Program-made: the position numbers and the translations under genes
Notes under the pieces: generated by a model
Seen by the model: the letters and a program-made list of their open reading frames with translations, nothing else
Databases searched by the model: none
Told to the model about the DNA's origin: nothing
Source of the DNA: Calliopsis andreniformis
Lineage: Eukaryota > Arthropoda > Insecta > Hymenoptera > Andrenidae
DNA length: 64,000 nt
NCBI RefSeq assembly: GCF_051401765.1
Contig: NW_027480468.1
Coordinates: 1,860,001 to 1,924,000, forward strand
Reading direction: 5' to 3'
In this document: one piece after another, positions 11,662-24,463 of the stretch
Position numbering within the stretch: position 1 is the first letter of the stretch
Layout of the letters: the number at the start of each line of letters is the position of its first letter

Positions 11662-12605
11662 CAATCCTGAATTCTCAATCTTCAATCATCAATATTCAAT
11701 CTTCAGTCCTCAATCCTCAATCCTCAATCCTCAATCCTCAATGTTCAATCCTCAATACCCAATCCTCAATCCTCAATCCTCAATCCTCAGACCTCAGACA
11801 TCAATACTCAACCCTCAGTCCTCGTACTCAATCCACAACTCTCAATCCTCAATCATCGATCTCAATCATCAATATTCAATCTTCAGTCCTCAATCCTCAA
11901 TCCTCAATACTCAATGTTCAATCCGCAATACCCAATCCTCAATCTTCAATCCTCAATCCACAATCCTCAATCCTCAATCCTAAATCCTCAATACTCAGAC
12001 CTCAATCCTCAATCCTCAATCCTCAATCCTCAATCTTCAATCCTCAATACTCAATCTTCAATCCTCAATCCTCAATCCTCAATCTTCAATCCTCAATACT
12101 CAATCTTCAATCCTCAATCCTCAATCTTCAATCCTCAATACTCAATCTTCAATCCTCAATCCTCAATCCTCAATCCTCAATATTCAAACCTCAATACCCA
12201 ATTTTCAATACTCAATCCGCAATCGTCATACCTCAATCCTCAATCCTCAGTCATCAATCCTCAATTCTCAATCCTCTATCCTCAATCCTCAGACCTCAAA
12301 CATCAATACTCAACCCTCAGTCCTCGTCCTGAATCCACAACCCTCAATCCTCAATCCTCAACCTTCAATCATCAATATTCAATCTTCAATCCTCAATCCT
12401 CAATCCTCAATCCTCAATCCTCAATCCTCAATGTTCAATCCTCAATACCCAATCTTCAATCTTCAATCCGCGATCCTCAATCCTCAATCCCCAATCCTCA
12501 ATCCTCAATCCACAGTCCTCAAACCACAGTCCTGAATCCTCAATCCTGAGTCCTCAATCTTCAGCCCTCAGTCCTCAACAATCAGTTGTCAATCCTCATT
12601 CCTCA

Positions 12606-12715
12606 CTAGAATATCCTCAGTTCAGAGTTTTCCATACGCAATACTCAATCTGCAATCTTCATATCTCTATCCACAAACATCAATTCTCATCACTCAACCA
12701 TCAACTCTCAGTCCC
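12606..12715 (+). repeat. Landmark A, copy 9
   Basis: Matches the copy at 6,240 in the tandem partner. Confidence 0.92.
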
Positions 12716-12955
12716 CAATCCTCAATCTTCAATCGTCAACCCTCAATCCTCAATCCTCAATCCTCAATCCTCAATCCTCAATGTTCAATCCTAAATACGC
12801 AATCTTCATTCTTCAATCCTCGATCCTCAATCCTCAATCCCCAATCCTCAATCCCCAATCCTCAGTACTCAAACCACAGTCCTGAATCCTCAATCCTGAA
12901 TCCTCAATCTTCAGCCCTCAGTCCTTAACAATCAGTTGTCAATCCTCAATCCTCA

Positions 12956-13065
12956 CTAGAATATCTTCAGTTCAGAGTTTTCCATACGCCATACTCAATC
13001 TGCAATCTTCATATCTCTATCCACAAACATCAATTCTCATCACTCAACCATCAACTCTCAGTCCC
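12956..13065 (+). repeat. Landmark A, copy 10
   Basis: Matches the copy at 6,590, including ACGCCATAC. Confidence 0.92.
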
Positions 13066-14384
13066 GAATCCTCAATCTTCAATCGTCAATCCTCAATCCT
13101 CAAACCTCAATCCTCAATCCTCAATCTTCAATCCTCAATACTCAACCTTCAATCCTCAAACCTCAATCCTCATTCCTCAACCTTCAATCCTCAATCCTCA
13201 ATCCTAAATCCTCAATGCTCATTCTTCAATCCTCAATACCCAATCCTCAATCTTCAATCCTCAATCCTCAATCCTCAATTCTCAATCCTCAATCCTCAAT
13301 CCTCAGACCTCAGACATCAATACTCAACCCTCAGTCCTCGTCCTCAATTCACAACCCTCAATCCTCAATCATCAATCTTCAATCATCAATATTCAACCTT
13401 CAGTCCTCGATACTCAATCCTCAATCTTCAATGTTCAATCCGCAATACACAATCCTCAATCTTCAATCCTCAATCCTCAATCGTCAATCCTCAATCCTCA
13501 ATCCTCAATCCTCAATCCTCAATCCTCAATCCACAACCTTCAATCCTCAATACTCAATCGTCAATCCTCAATCCTCAATCGTCAGTCCTCATTCCTCAAA
13601 CCTCAACCCTCAGCCCACAGTCCTCATCCTCAGTTCTCAATTCTCAATCCTCAGGCCTCAATCCTCTATTTTCAATCCTCATTCTTCAATCCTCAATACC
13701 CAATCCTCAATCTTCAATCCTCAACCCTCAATCCTCAATTCTCAATCCTCAATCCTCAATCCTCAGACCTCAAACATCAATATTCAACCCTCAGTCCTTG
13801 TCCCCAATTCACAACCATCAATCCTCAATCCTCATTCCTCAATCCTGAATCCTCAATCCTGAATCCTCAATCTTCAATCCTCAATACTCAGTCCTCAATC
13901 CTCAATCCTCAATCTTCAATCATCAATACTTAATCTTCAATCCTCAAACCTCGTTCCTCAATCCTCAATCCTCAATCCTCAATCCTCAATCTTCAATCCT
14001 CAACACCAAATCCTCAATCTTCAATCCTCAATCCTCAATCCTCTAATCTCAGTCCTCAATCCTCAATCCGCAATCCTCAATCCTCATTCTTCAATCCTCA
14101 ACACCAAATCCTCAATCTTCAATCCTCAATCCTCAATCCTCTAATCTCAGTCCTCAATCCTCAATCCTCAGACCTCAAACATCAATACTCAACCCTCAGT
14201 CCTCGTCCTCAATCCACAACCCTCAATCCTCAATCCTCAATCCTCAATCTTCAATCATCAATATTCAATCTTCAATCCTCAATCCTCAATCCTCAGTCCT
14301 CAAACCTCAATTCTGAATCCTCAATCCTGAATCCTCAATCTTCAGCCCTCAGTCCTCAACAATCAGTTGTCAATCCTCAATCCT

Positions 14385-14489
14385 CAATGCTCAACCTTTA
14401 ATCCTCAATCCTCAATCCTTAATCTTCAATCCTCAATCCTCAATCCTCAATCCTCAATCCTCAATCCTCAATCCTCAATCCTCAATCCT
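14385..14489 (+). repeat. Marker M, copy 4
   Basis: 6,366 bp after copy 2; run length unchanged at nine. Confidence 0.88.
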
Positions 14490-14945
14490 CAATCATCAAT
14501 CCTCAATACTCAATCTTCAATCCTCAATCCTCAATCCTCAATCCTCAGTCCTCATTCTTCAATCCTCAATACCCAATCCTCAATCTTCAATCCTCAATCC
14601 TCAATCCTCAATTCTCAATCCTCTATCCTCAATCCTCAAACCTCAAACATCAATACTCAACCCTCAGTCCTCGTCCTGAATCCACAACACTCAATCCTGT
14701 ATCCTCAACCTTCAATCATCAATATTCAATCTTCAATCCTCAATCCTCAATCCTCAATCCTCAATCCTCAATGTTCAATCCTCAATACCCAATCTTCAAT
14801 CTTCAATCCGCGATCCTCAATCCTCAATCCCCAATCCTCAATCCTCAATCCTCAGTCCTCAAACCACAGTCCTGAATCCTCAACCCTGAGTCCTCAATCT
14901 TCAGCCGTCAGTCCTCAACAATCAGTTGTCAATCCTCATTCCTCA

Positions 14946-15055
14946 CTAGAATATCCTCAGTTCAGAGTTTTCCATACGCAATACTCAATCTGCAATCTTC
15001 ATATCTCTATCCACAAACATCAATTCTCATCACTCAACCATCAACTCTCAGTCCC
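14946..15055 (+). repeat. Landmark A, copy 11
   Basis: Matches the copy at 8,580, including the upstream CAGCCGTCAGTCC. Confidence 0.92.
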
Positions 15056-15295
15056 CAATCCTCAATCTTCAATCGTCAACCCTCAATCCTCAATCCTCAA
15101 TCCTCAATCCTCAATCCTCAATGTTCAATCCTAAATACCCAATCTTCATTCTTCAATCCTCGATCCTCAATCCTCAATCCCCAATCCTCAATCCCCAATC
15201 CTCAGTACTCAAACCACAGTCCTGAATCCTCAATCCTGAATCCTCAATCTTCAGCCCTCAGTCCTTAACAATCAGTTGTCAATCCTCAATCCTCA

Positions 15296-15405
15296 CTAGA
15301 ATATCTTCAGTTCAGAGTTTTCCATACGCAATACTCAATCTGCAATCTTCATATCTCTATCCACAAACATCAATTCTCATCACTCAACCATCAACTCTCA
15401 GTCCC
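15296..15405 (+). repeat. Landmark A, copy 12
   Basis: Matches the copy at 8,930. Confidence 0.92.
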
Positions 15406-16689
15406 CAATCCTCAATCTTCAATCGTCAATCCTCAATCCTCAAACCTCAATCCTCAATCCTCAATCTTCAATCCTCAATACTCAACCTTCAATCCTCAAA
15501 CCTCAATCCTCATTCCTCAACCTTCAATCCTCAATCCTCAATCCTAAATCCTCAATGCTCATTCTTCAATCCTCAATACCCAATCCTCAATCTTCAATCC
15601 TCAATCCTCAATCCTCAATTCTCAATCCTCAATCCTCAATCCTCAGACCTCAGACATCAATACTCAACCCTCAGTCCTCGTCCTCAATTCACAACCCTCA
15701 ATCCTCAATCATCAATCTTCAATCATCAATATTCAACCTTCAGTCCTCGATACTCAATCCTCAATCTTCAATGTTCAATCCGCAATACCCAATCCTCAAT
15801 CTTCAATCCTCAATCCTCAATCGTCAATCCTCAATCCTCAATCCTCAATCCTCAATCCTCAATCCTCAATCCACAACCTTCAATCCTCAATACTCAATCG
15901 TCAATCCTCAATCCTCAATCGTCAGTCCTCATTCCTCAAACCTCAACCCTCAGCCCACAGTCCTCATCCTCAGTTCTCAATTCTCAATCCTCAGGCCTCA
16001 ATCCTCTATTTTCAATCCTCATTCTTCAATCCTCAATACCCAATCCTCAATCTTCAATCCTCAACCCTCAATCCTCAATTCTCAATCCTCAATCCTCAAT
16101 CCTCAGACCTCAAACATCAATATTCAACCCTCAGTCCTTGTCCCCAATTCACAACCATCAATCCTCAATCCTCATTCCCCAATCCTGAATCCTCAATCCT
16201 GAATCCTCAATCTTCAATCCTCAATACTCAGTCCTCAATCCTCAATCCTCAATCTTCAATCATCAATACTTAACCTTCAATCCTCAATCCTCGTTCCTCA
16301 ATCCTCAATCCTCAATCCTCAATCCTCAATCTTCAATCCTCAATACTCAATCTTCAATCCTCAATCCTCAATCCGCAATCCTCAATCCTCATTCTTCAAT
16401 CCTCAACACCAAATCCTCAATCTTCAATCCTCAATCCTCAATCCTCTAATCTCAGTCCTCAATCCTCAATCCTCAGACCTCAAACATCAATACTCAACCC
16501 TCAGTCCTCGTCCTCAATCCACAACCCTCAATCCTCAATCCTCAATCCTCAATCTTCAATCATCAATATTCAATCTTCAATCCTCAATCCTCAATCCTCA
16601 GTCCTCAAACCTCAATTCTGAATCCTCAATCCTGAATCCTCAATCTTCAGCCCTCAGTCCTCAACAATCAGTTGTCAATCCTCAATCCT

Positions 16690-16794
16690 CAATGCTCAAC
16701 CTTTAATCCTCAATCCTCAATCCTTAATCTTCAATCCTCAATCCTCAATCCTCAATCCTCAATCCTCAATCCTCAATCCTCAATCCTCAATCCT
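16690..16794 (+). repeat. Marker M, copy 5
   Basis: 6,366 bp after copy 3; run length unchanged. Confidence 0.88.
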
Positions 16795-17263
16795 CAATCA
16801 TCAATCCTCAATACTCAATCTTCAATCCTCAATCCTCAATCCTCAATCCTCAGTCCTCATTCTTCAATCCTCAATACCCAATCCTCAATCTTCAATCCTC
16901 AATCCTCAATCCTCAATTCTCAATCCTCTATCCTCAATCCTCAGACCTCAAACATCAATACTCAACCCTCAGTCCTCGTCCTGAATCCACAACACTCAAT
17001 CCTGTATCCTCAACCTTCAATCATCAATATTCAATCTTCAATCCTCAATCCTCAATCCTCAATCCTCAATCCTCAATCCTCAATCCTCAATGTTCAATCC
17101 TCTATACCCAATCTTCAATCTTCAATCCTCGATCCTCAATCCTCAACCCCAATCCTCAATCCTCAATCCACAGTCCTCAAACCACAGTCCTGAATCCTCA
17201 ATCCTGAATCCTCAATCTTCAGCCCTCAGTCCTCAACAATCAGCTGTCAATCCTCAATCCTCA

Positions 17264-17373
17264 CTAGAATATCCTCAGTTCAGAGTTTTCCATACGCAAT
17301 ACTCAATCTGCAATCTTCATATCTCAATCCACAAACATCAATTCTCATCACTCAGCCATCAACTCTCAGTCCC
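17264..17373 (+). repeat. Landmark A, copy 13
   Basis: Matches the copy at 10,898, including CAGCTG upstream. It is also the partner of 34,712. Confidence 0.92.
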
Positions 17374-17681
17374 CAATACTCAATCTTCAATCGTCAATCC
17401 TCAATCCTCAATCCTCAATCCTCAATCCTCAACCCTCAATCTCAACACTCAATACTCAACCTCCAATCCTCAAAACTGAATCCTCAATCCTCAATTTTCA
17501 ATCCTCAATCCTCAAACCTGAATCCTCAATGCTCCTTCTTCAATCTTCAATACACAATCCTCAATCTTCAATCCTCAATCCTCAATCCTCAATCCTCAAC
17601 TCTCAATCCTCAATCCTCAATCCTCAGTCCTCAAACCTCAATCCTCAACCCTCAGCCCTCATCTTCAATCCTCAATCCTCA

Positions 17682-18222
17682 ATCCTCGATTCTCAATCTT
17701 CAATCCTCAATACTCAATCTTCAATACTCAATCCTCAATCCTCAATCCACAATCCTCAATCCTCAATCCTCAGTCATCAATACTCAATCTTCAGTACTCA
17801 ATCCTCAATCCTCAATCCTCAGTCCTCGATCCTCAACCCCCAATCCTCATTCCTCAAACCTCAACCCTCAGCCCTCAGTCCTCATCCTCAGTTCTCAATT
17901 CTCAATCCTCAGGCCTCAATCCTCAATCCTCAATCCTCAATCCTCAATTCTCAATCCTCAATCCTCACTCCTCAGACCTCAAACGTTAATATTCAACCCT
18001 CAGTCCTGGTCCCCAATCCAGAACCCTCAATCCTGAATTCTCAATCTTCAATCATCAATATTCAATCTTCAGTCCTCAATCCTCAATCCTCAATCCTCAA
18101 TCCTCAATGTTCAATCCTCAATACCCAATCCTCAATCCTCAATCCTCAATCCTCAGACCTCAGACATCAATACTCAACCCTCAGTCCTCGTACTCAATCC
18201 ACAACTCTCAATCCTCAATCAT
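17682..18222 (+). repeat. Partial third copy of the 6,366-bp repeat
   Basis: Matches 11,316-11,856, including Z at 17,980. It then breaks: CATCGATCT at the earlier copy is replaced here by CATCAATCTTC, and the sequence moves into B-type landmark material. This is the right-hand junction of the tandem. Confidence 0.8.
17980..18027 (+). repeat. Marker Z, copy 6
   Basis: Same CCTGAATTCTC follower as copy 5, consistent with the partial third 6,366-bp unit. Confidence 0.88.
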
Positions 18223-18469
18223 CAATCTTCAATCATCAATTTTCAATCTTCAGTCCTCAATCCTCAATCCTCAATCCTCAATGTTCAATCCGCAGTACCC
18301 AATCCTCAATCTTCAATCCACAATCCTCAATCCTCAATCCTCAATCCTCAATCCTCAATACTCTATCCTCAATCCTCAGTCCTCAAACCGCAATCCTGGA
18401 TCCTCAATTCTGAATCCTCAACCTTCAGACCTCAGTCCTCAACAATCAGTTGTCAATTCTCAATTCTCA

Positions 18470-18579
18470 ATAGAATATCATCAATTCACAGTTTTCAATA
18501 CTCAATACTCAATCTGCAATCTTTAAATCTCTATCCACAAACACCAATTCTCATCACTCAACCCTCAACACTCAGTCCC
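18470..18579 (+). repeat. Landmark B, copy 1 (reference form)
   Basis: Same 16-unit frame as A, but with CAATAGAATATCATC, CAATTCACAGTTTTC, doubled CAATACT, CTTTAAATCTC, CAAACACC and CAACACTCAGTCCC. It follows the same CAACAATCAGTTGTC block. Several units are nearer the CAATCCT consensus than in A. Confidence 0.9.
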
Positions 18580-19062
18580 CAGTCCTCAATCTTCAATCCT
18601 TAATCCTCAATGCTCAATCCTCAATCATCAATCCTCAATCCTCAATCTTCAATCCTCAATACTCAATCATCAATCCTCATTCCTCAGTCCTCAATCCTCA
18701 AACCTCAATCCTCAACCCTCAGCCCTCATTGTCAATCCTCGATCCTCAATCCTCAATCCTCAATCTTCAATACTCAATACTCAATCTTCAATCCTCAGCC
18801 TCAATCCTCAATACTCAATCCTCAATCCTCAATCCTCAATCCTCAATGTTCAATCCTGAATACCCAATCTTCAATCTTCAATCCTCGATCCTCAATCCTC
18901 AATCCCCAATCCTCAATCCTCAATCGTCAATCCGCAATACTCTATCCTCAGTCATCAATCCTCAATCCACAGTTCTCAAACCACAGTCCTGAATCCTCAA
19001 TCCTGAATCCTCAATCTTCAGCCCTCAGTCCTCAACAATCAGTTGTCAATCCTCAATCCTCA

Positions 19063-19172
19063 CTAGAATATCCTCAGTTCAGCGCTTTCCATACGCAATA
19101 CTCAATCTGCAATCTTCATATCTCTATCCACAAACATCAATTCTCATCACTCAACCATCAACTCTCAGTCCC
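19063..19172 (+). repeat. Landmark A, copy 14
   Basis: Carries CAGCGCTTTCC in place of CAGAGTTTTCC, a variant shared only with 36,511. Confidence 0.92.
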
Positions 19173-19562
19173 CAATACTCAATCTTCAATCCTCAAACCT
19201 GAATCCTCAATCCTCAATTTTCAATCCTCAATCCGCAAACCTGAATCCTCAATGCTCATTCTTCAATCCTCAATACCCAATCCTCAATCTTCAATCCTCA
19301 ATCCTCAATCCTCAACTCTCAATCCTCAATCCTCAATCCTCAGTCCTCAAACCTCAATCCTCAACCCTCAGCCCTCATCTTCAATCCTCAATCCTCAATC
19401 CTCAGTCCTCGATCCTCAACCCCCAAACCTCATTCCTCAAACCTCAACCCTCAGCCCACAGTCCTCATCCTCAGTTCTCAATTCTCAATCCTCAGGCCTC
19501 AATCCTCAATCCTCAATCCTCAATCCTCAATTCTCAATCCTCAATCCTCACTCCTCAGACCT

Positions 19563-19610
19563 CAAACGTTAATATTCAACCCTCAGTCCTGGTTCCCAAT
19601 CCAGAACCCT
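19563..19610 (+). repeat. Marker Z, copy 7
   Basis: CTGGTTCCCAATCC variant, shared only with 37,011. Confidence 0.88.
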
Positions 19611-20051
19611 CAATCCTGAATCCTCAATCTTCAATCATCAATATTCAATCTTCAGTCCTCAATCCTCAATCCTCAATCCTCAATCCTCAATGTTCAATCC
19701 TCAATACCCAATCCTCAATGCTCAAACCTCAATCCTCAGACCTCAGACATCAATACTCAACCCTCTGTCCTCGTCCTCAATCTACAACTCTCAATCCTCA
19801 ATCATCAATCTCAATCATCAATATTCAATCTTCAGTCCTCAATCCTCAATCCTCAATCCTCAATGTTCAATCCGCAATACCCAATCCTCAATCTTCAATC
19901 CTCAATCCTCAATCCTCAATCCTCAATCCGCAATTCTCAATACTCTATCCTCAATCCTCAGTCCTCAAACCTCAATCCTGGATCCTCAATCCTGAATCCT
20001 CAACCTTCAGACCTCAGTCCTCAACAATCAGTTGTCAATTCTCAATTCTCA

Positions 20052-20161
20052 ATAGAATATCATCAATTCACAGTTTTCAATACTCAATACTCAATCTGCA
20101 ATCTTTAAATCTCTATCCACAAACACCAATTCTCATCACTCAATCCTCAACACTCAGTCCC
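20052..20161 (+). repeat. Landmark B, copy 2
   Basis: Reference B, except CAATCCTCAACACTC near the end where copy 1 has CAACCCTCAACACTC. Confidence 0.9.
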
Positions 20162-20778
20162 CAGTCCTCAATCTTCAATCCCCAATCCTCAATGCTCAAT
20201 CCTCAATCATCAATCCTCAATCCTCAATCTTCAATCCTCAATACTCAATCATCAATCCTCAATCTTCAATCCTCAATCCTCAATCCTCAATCCTCAATGC
20301 TTATTCTTCAATCCTCAATACACAATCCTCAGTCTTCAATCCTCAATCCTCAATCCTCAATCTTCAATCCTCAATCCTCAATCCTCAATCCTCAATGCTC
20401 ATTCTTCAATCCTCAATACCCAATCCTCAATCTTCAATCCTCAATCCTCCATCCTCAATTCTCAATCCTCAATCCTCAATCCTCAATACTCAATCTTCAA
20501 TCCTCAATCCTCAATCCGCAATCCTCAATCCTCATTCTTCAATCCTCAACACCAAATCCTCAATCTTCAATCCTCAATCCTCAATCCGCTAATCTCAGTC
20601 CTCAATCCTCAATCCTCAGACCTCAAACATCAATACTCAACCCTCAGGCCTCGTCCTCAATCCACAACCCTCAATCCTCAATCCTCAATCCTCAATCTTC
20701 AATCATCAATACACAATCTTCAATCCTCAATCCTCAGTCCTCAATACTCAACAATCAATCCTCAATTCTCAATACTCA

Positions 20779-20811
20779 ATAGAATATCCTGAATTCTCAG
20801 GATTCAATACT
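20779..20811 (+). repeat. Landmark C, copy 1 (inverted repeat around GAATTC)
   Basis: AATAGAATATCCTG enters as in A-like and B, then CCTGAATTCTCAGG forms a 5-bp inverted repeat (CCTGA and TCAGG) with a 4-base loop, followed by ATTCAATACTC. Downstream units are CAAACCT-rich rather than the A or B tail. Confidence 0.85.
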
Positions 20812-21120
20812 CAAACCTCAATCCTCAAACCTCAGCCCTCATCCTCAATACTCAGTACTCAATCCTCAAACTTCAACCCTCAATCCTCAACACTCAAACT
20901 TCAATCCTCAATCCTCAATCCTCAATCCTCAATCCGCAATCCTTATTCCTCAGTCCTCAACCTTCAATCCTCAATACTCAATTTTCAATCCTCAACCCTC
21001 AATCTTCAATCCTCAATCCTAAATCCTCAATCACCAATCCTCAATCTTCAGTACTCAATCCTCAATCCTCAATCCTGAATCCTCAATACTAAAGCATCAA
21101 TCCTCAATTCTCAATACTCA

Positions 21121-21153
21121 ATAGAACATACTGAATTCTCAGGATTCAATACT
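21121..21153 (+). repeat. Landmark C, copy 2
   Basis: AATAGAACATACTGAATTC variant. The inverted repeat is weakened to CTGA and TCAG. Confidence 0.85.
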
Positions 21154-21809
21154 CAAACCTCAAACCACAAACCTCAGCCATCATCCTCAATCCTCAATCC
21201 TCAATCGTCAATCCTCAACCATCAATCCTCAACACTCAACCTTCAACCCTCAATCCTCAATCCTCAATCGTCAATCCGCAATACTCAATCCTCAGTCATC
21301 AATCCTCAACTTTCAATACTCAATCCTCAATCCTCAATCCTCAATCCTCAATCCTCAATCCTCAATCCTCAATCTTCAATCATCAATACTTAATCTTCAA
21401 TCCTCAATCCTCGTTCCTCAATCCTCAATCCTCAATCCTCAACCCTCAATCTTCAATCCTCAATACTCAATCTTCAATCCTCAATCCTCAATCCGCAATC
21501 CTCAATCATCATTCTTCAATCCTCAACACCAAATCCTCAATCTTCAATCCTCAATCCTCAATCCTCTAATCTCAGTCCTCAATCCTCAATCCTCAGACCT
21601 CAAACATCAATACTCAACCCTCAGTCCTCGTCCTCAATCCACAACCCTCAATCCTCAATCCTCAATCCTCAATCTTCAATCATCAATATTCAATCTTCAA
21701 TCCTCAATCCTCAATCCTCAGTCCTCAAACCTCAATTCTGAATCCTCAATCCTGAATCCTCAATCTTCAGCCCTCAGTCCTCAACAATCAGTTGTCAATC
21801 CTCAATCCT

Positions 21810-21914
21810 CAATGCTCAACCTTTAATCCTCAATCCTCAATCCTTAATCTTCAATCCTCAATCCTCAATCCTCAATCCTCAATCCTCAATCCTCAATCCT
21901 CAATCCTCAATCCT
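21810..21914 (+). repeat. Marker M, copy 6
   Basis: Lies between landmark C (21,121) and A (22,378); nine units. Confidence 0.88.
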
Positions 21915-22377
21915 CAATCATCAATCCTCAATACTCAATCTTCAATCCTCAATCCTCAATCCTCAATCCTCAGTCCTCATTCTTCAATCCTCAATACCCA
22001 ATCATCAATCTTCAATCCTCAATCCTCAATCCTCAATTCTCAATCCTCTATCCTCAATCCTCAGACCTCAAACATCAATACTCAACCCTCAGTCCTCGTC
22101 CTGAATCCACAACACTCAATCCTGTATCCTCAACCTTCAATCATCAATATTCAATCTTCAATCCTCAATCCTCAATCCTCAATCCTCAATCCTCAATCCT
22201 CAATGTTCAATCCTCAATACCCAATCTTCAATCTTCAATCCTCGATCCTCAATCCTCAATCCCCAATCCTCAATCCTCAATCCACAGTCCTCAAACCACA
22301 GTCCTGAATCCTCAATCCTGAATCCTCAATCTTCAGCCCTCAGTCCTCAACAATCAGTTGTCAATCCTCATTCCTCA

Positions 22378-22487
22378 CTAGAATATCCTCAGCTCAGAGT
22401 TTTCCGTACGCAATACTCAATCTGCAATCTTTATACCTCTATCCACAAACATCAATTCTCATCACTCAACCATCAACTCTCAGTCCC
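22378..22487 (+). repeat. Landmark A, copy 15
   Basis: CTCAGCTCAG and CCGTACGC subtype, with CTTTATACCTC in the middle. It is followed 685 bp later by a second copy of the subtype. Confidence 0.92.
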
Positions 22488-23062
22488 CAATCCTCAATCT
22501 TCAATCGTCAATCCTCAATCCTCAAACCTCAATCCTCAATCCTCAACCTTCAATCCACAATGTTCAATCCTCAATACCCAATCTTCAATCTTCAATCCTC
22601 AATCCTCAATCCTCAATACTCAATCTTCAATCCTCAATCCTCAATCCTCAATCCTCAGTCCTCATTCTTCAATCCTCAATACCCAATCATCAATCTTCAA
22701 TCCTCAATCCTCAATCCTCAATTCTCAATCCTCTATCCTCAATCCTCAGACCTCAAACATCAATACTCAACCCTCAGTCCTCGTCCTGAATCCACAACAC
22801 TCAATCCTGTATCCTCAACCTTCAATCATCAATATTCAATCTTCAATCCTCAATCCTCAATCCTCAATCCTCAATCCTCAATCCTCAATGTTCAATCCTC
22901 AATACCCAATCTTCAATCTTCAATCCTCGATCCTCAATCCTCAATCCCCAATCCTCAATCCTCAATCCACAGTCCTCAAACCACAGTCCTGAATCCTCAA
23001 TCCTGAATCCTCAATCTTCAGCCCTCAGTCCTCAACAATCAGTTGTCAATCCTCATTCCTCA

Positions 23063-23172
23063 CTAGAATATCCTCAGCTCAGAGTTTTCCGTACGCAATA
23101 CTCAATCTGCAATCTTCATATCTCTATCCACAAACATCAATTCTCATCACTCAACCATCAACTCTCAGTCCC
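23063..23172 (+). repeat. Landmark A, copy 16
   Basis: CTCAGCTCAG and CCGTACGC subtype with the normal CTTCATATCTC. Confidence 0.92.
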
Positions 23173-23705
23173 CAATCCTCAATCTTCAATCGTCAATCCT
23201 CAATCCTCAAACCTCAATCCTCAATCCTCAATCTTCAATCCTCAATGTTCAATCCTCAATACCCAATCTTCAATCCTCAATCCTCAATCCTCAATCCTCA
23301 GTCCTCATTCTTCAATCCTCAATACCCAATCATCAATCTTCAATCCTCAATCCTCAATCCTCAATTCTCAATCCTCTATCCTCAATCCTCAGACCTCAAA
23401 CATCAATACTCAACCCTCAGTCCTCGTCCTGAATCCACAACACTCAATCCTGTATCCTCAACCTTCAATCATCAATATTCAATCTTCAATCCTCAATCCT
23501 CAATCCTCAATCCTCAACCCTCAATCCTCAATGTTCAATCCATAATACCCAATCTTCAATCTTCAATCCTCGATCCTCAATCCTCAATCCCCAATCCTCA
23601 ATCCTCAATCCACAGTCCTCAAACCACAGTCCTGAATCCTCAATCGTGAATCCCCAATCTTCAGCCCTCAGTCCTCAACAATCAGTTGTCAATCCTCAAT
23701 CCTCA

Positions 23706-23815
23706 CTAGAATATCCTCAGTTCAGAGTTTTCCATACGCAATACTCAATCTGCAATCTTCATATCTCTATCCACAAACATCAATTCTCATCACTCAACCA
23801 TCAACTCTCAGTCCC
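23706..23815 (+). repeat. Landmark A, copy 17
   Basis: Reference form, 643 bp after the previous copy. It is followed by CAATACTCAATCTTC, as at position 111. Confidence 0.92.
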
Positions 23816-24415
23816 CAATACTCAATCTTCAATCGTCAATCCTCAATCCTCAATCCTCAATCCTCAATCCTCAATCCTCAATCTTCAACACTCAATACTC
23901 AATCTTCAATCCTCAAACCTGAATCCTCAGTCCTCAATCTTCAATCCTCAATCCTCAAACCTGAATCCTCAATGCTCATTCTTCAATCCTCAATACCCAA
24001 TCCTCAATCTTCAATCCTCAATCCTCACTCCTCAACTCTCAATCCTCAATCCTCAATCCTAAGTCCTCAAACCTCAATCCTCAACCCTCAGCCCTCATCT
24101 TCAATCCTCAATCCTCAACCCTCAATTCTCAATCTTCAATCCTCAATACTCAATCTTCAATCCTCAATCCTCAATCCTCAATCCACAATCCTCAATCCTC
24201 AATCCTCAGTCATCAATACTCAATCTTCAGTACTCAATCCTCAATCCTCAATCCTCAGTCCTCGATCCTCAACCCCCAATCCTCATTCCTCAATCCTCAA
24301 CCCTCAGCCCTCAGTCCTCATCCTCAGTTCTCAATTCTCAATCCTCAGGCCTCAATCCTCAATCCTCAATCCTCAATCCTCAATTCTCAATCCTCAATCC
24401 TCACTCCTCAGACCT

Positions 24416-24463
24416 CAAACGTTAATATTCAACCCTCAGTCCTGGTCCCCAATCCAGAACCCT
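24416..24463 (+). repeat. Marker Z, copy 8
   Basis: Standard form; partner of 42,018. Confidence 0.88.

Larger units (their letters stand above)
11316..17681 (+). repeat. 6,366-bp higher-order repeat, copy 2
   Basis: A landmarks at 12,606, 12,956, 14,946, 15,296 and 17,264, M at 14,385 and 16,690 and Z at 11,614 match copy 1. It contains the same internal duplication (12,606 and 14,946). The join with copy 1 lies in low-complexity sequence and is approximate. Confidence 0.9.

Noticed and set aside
20790..20804. CCTGAATTCTCAGG as a transcription terminator
   Set aside because: The stem is only 5 bp, has no T run after it, and is broken in the matching copies at 38,374 and 49,305.
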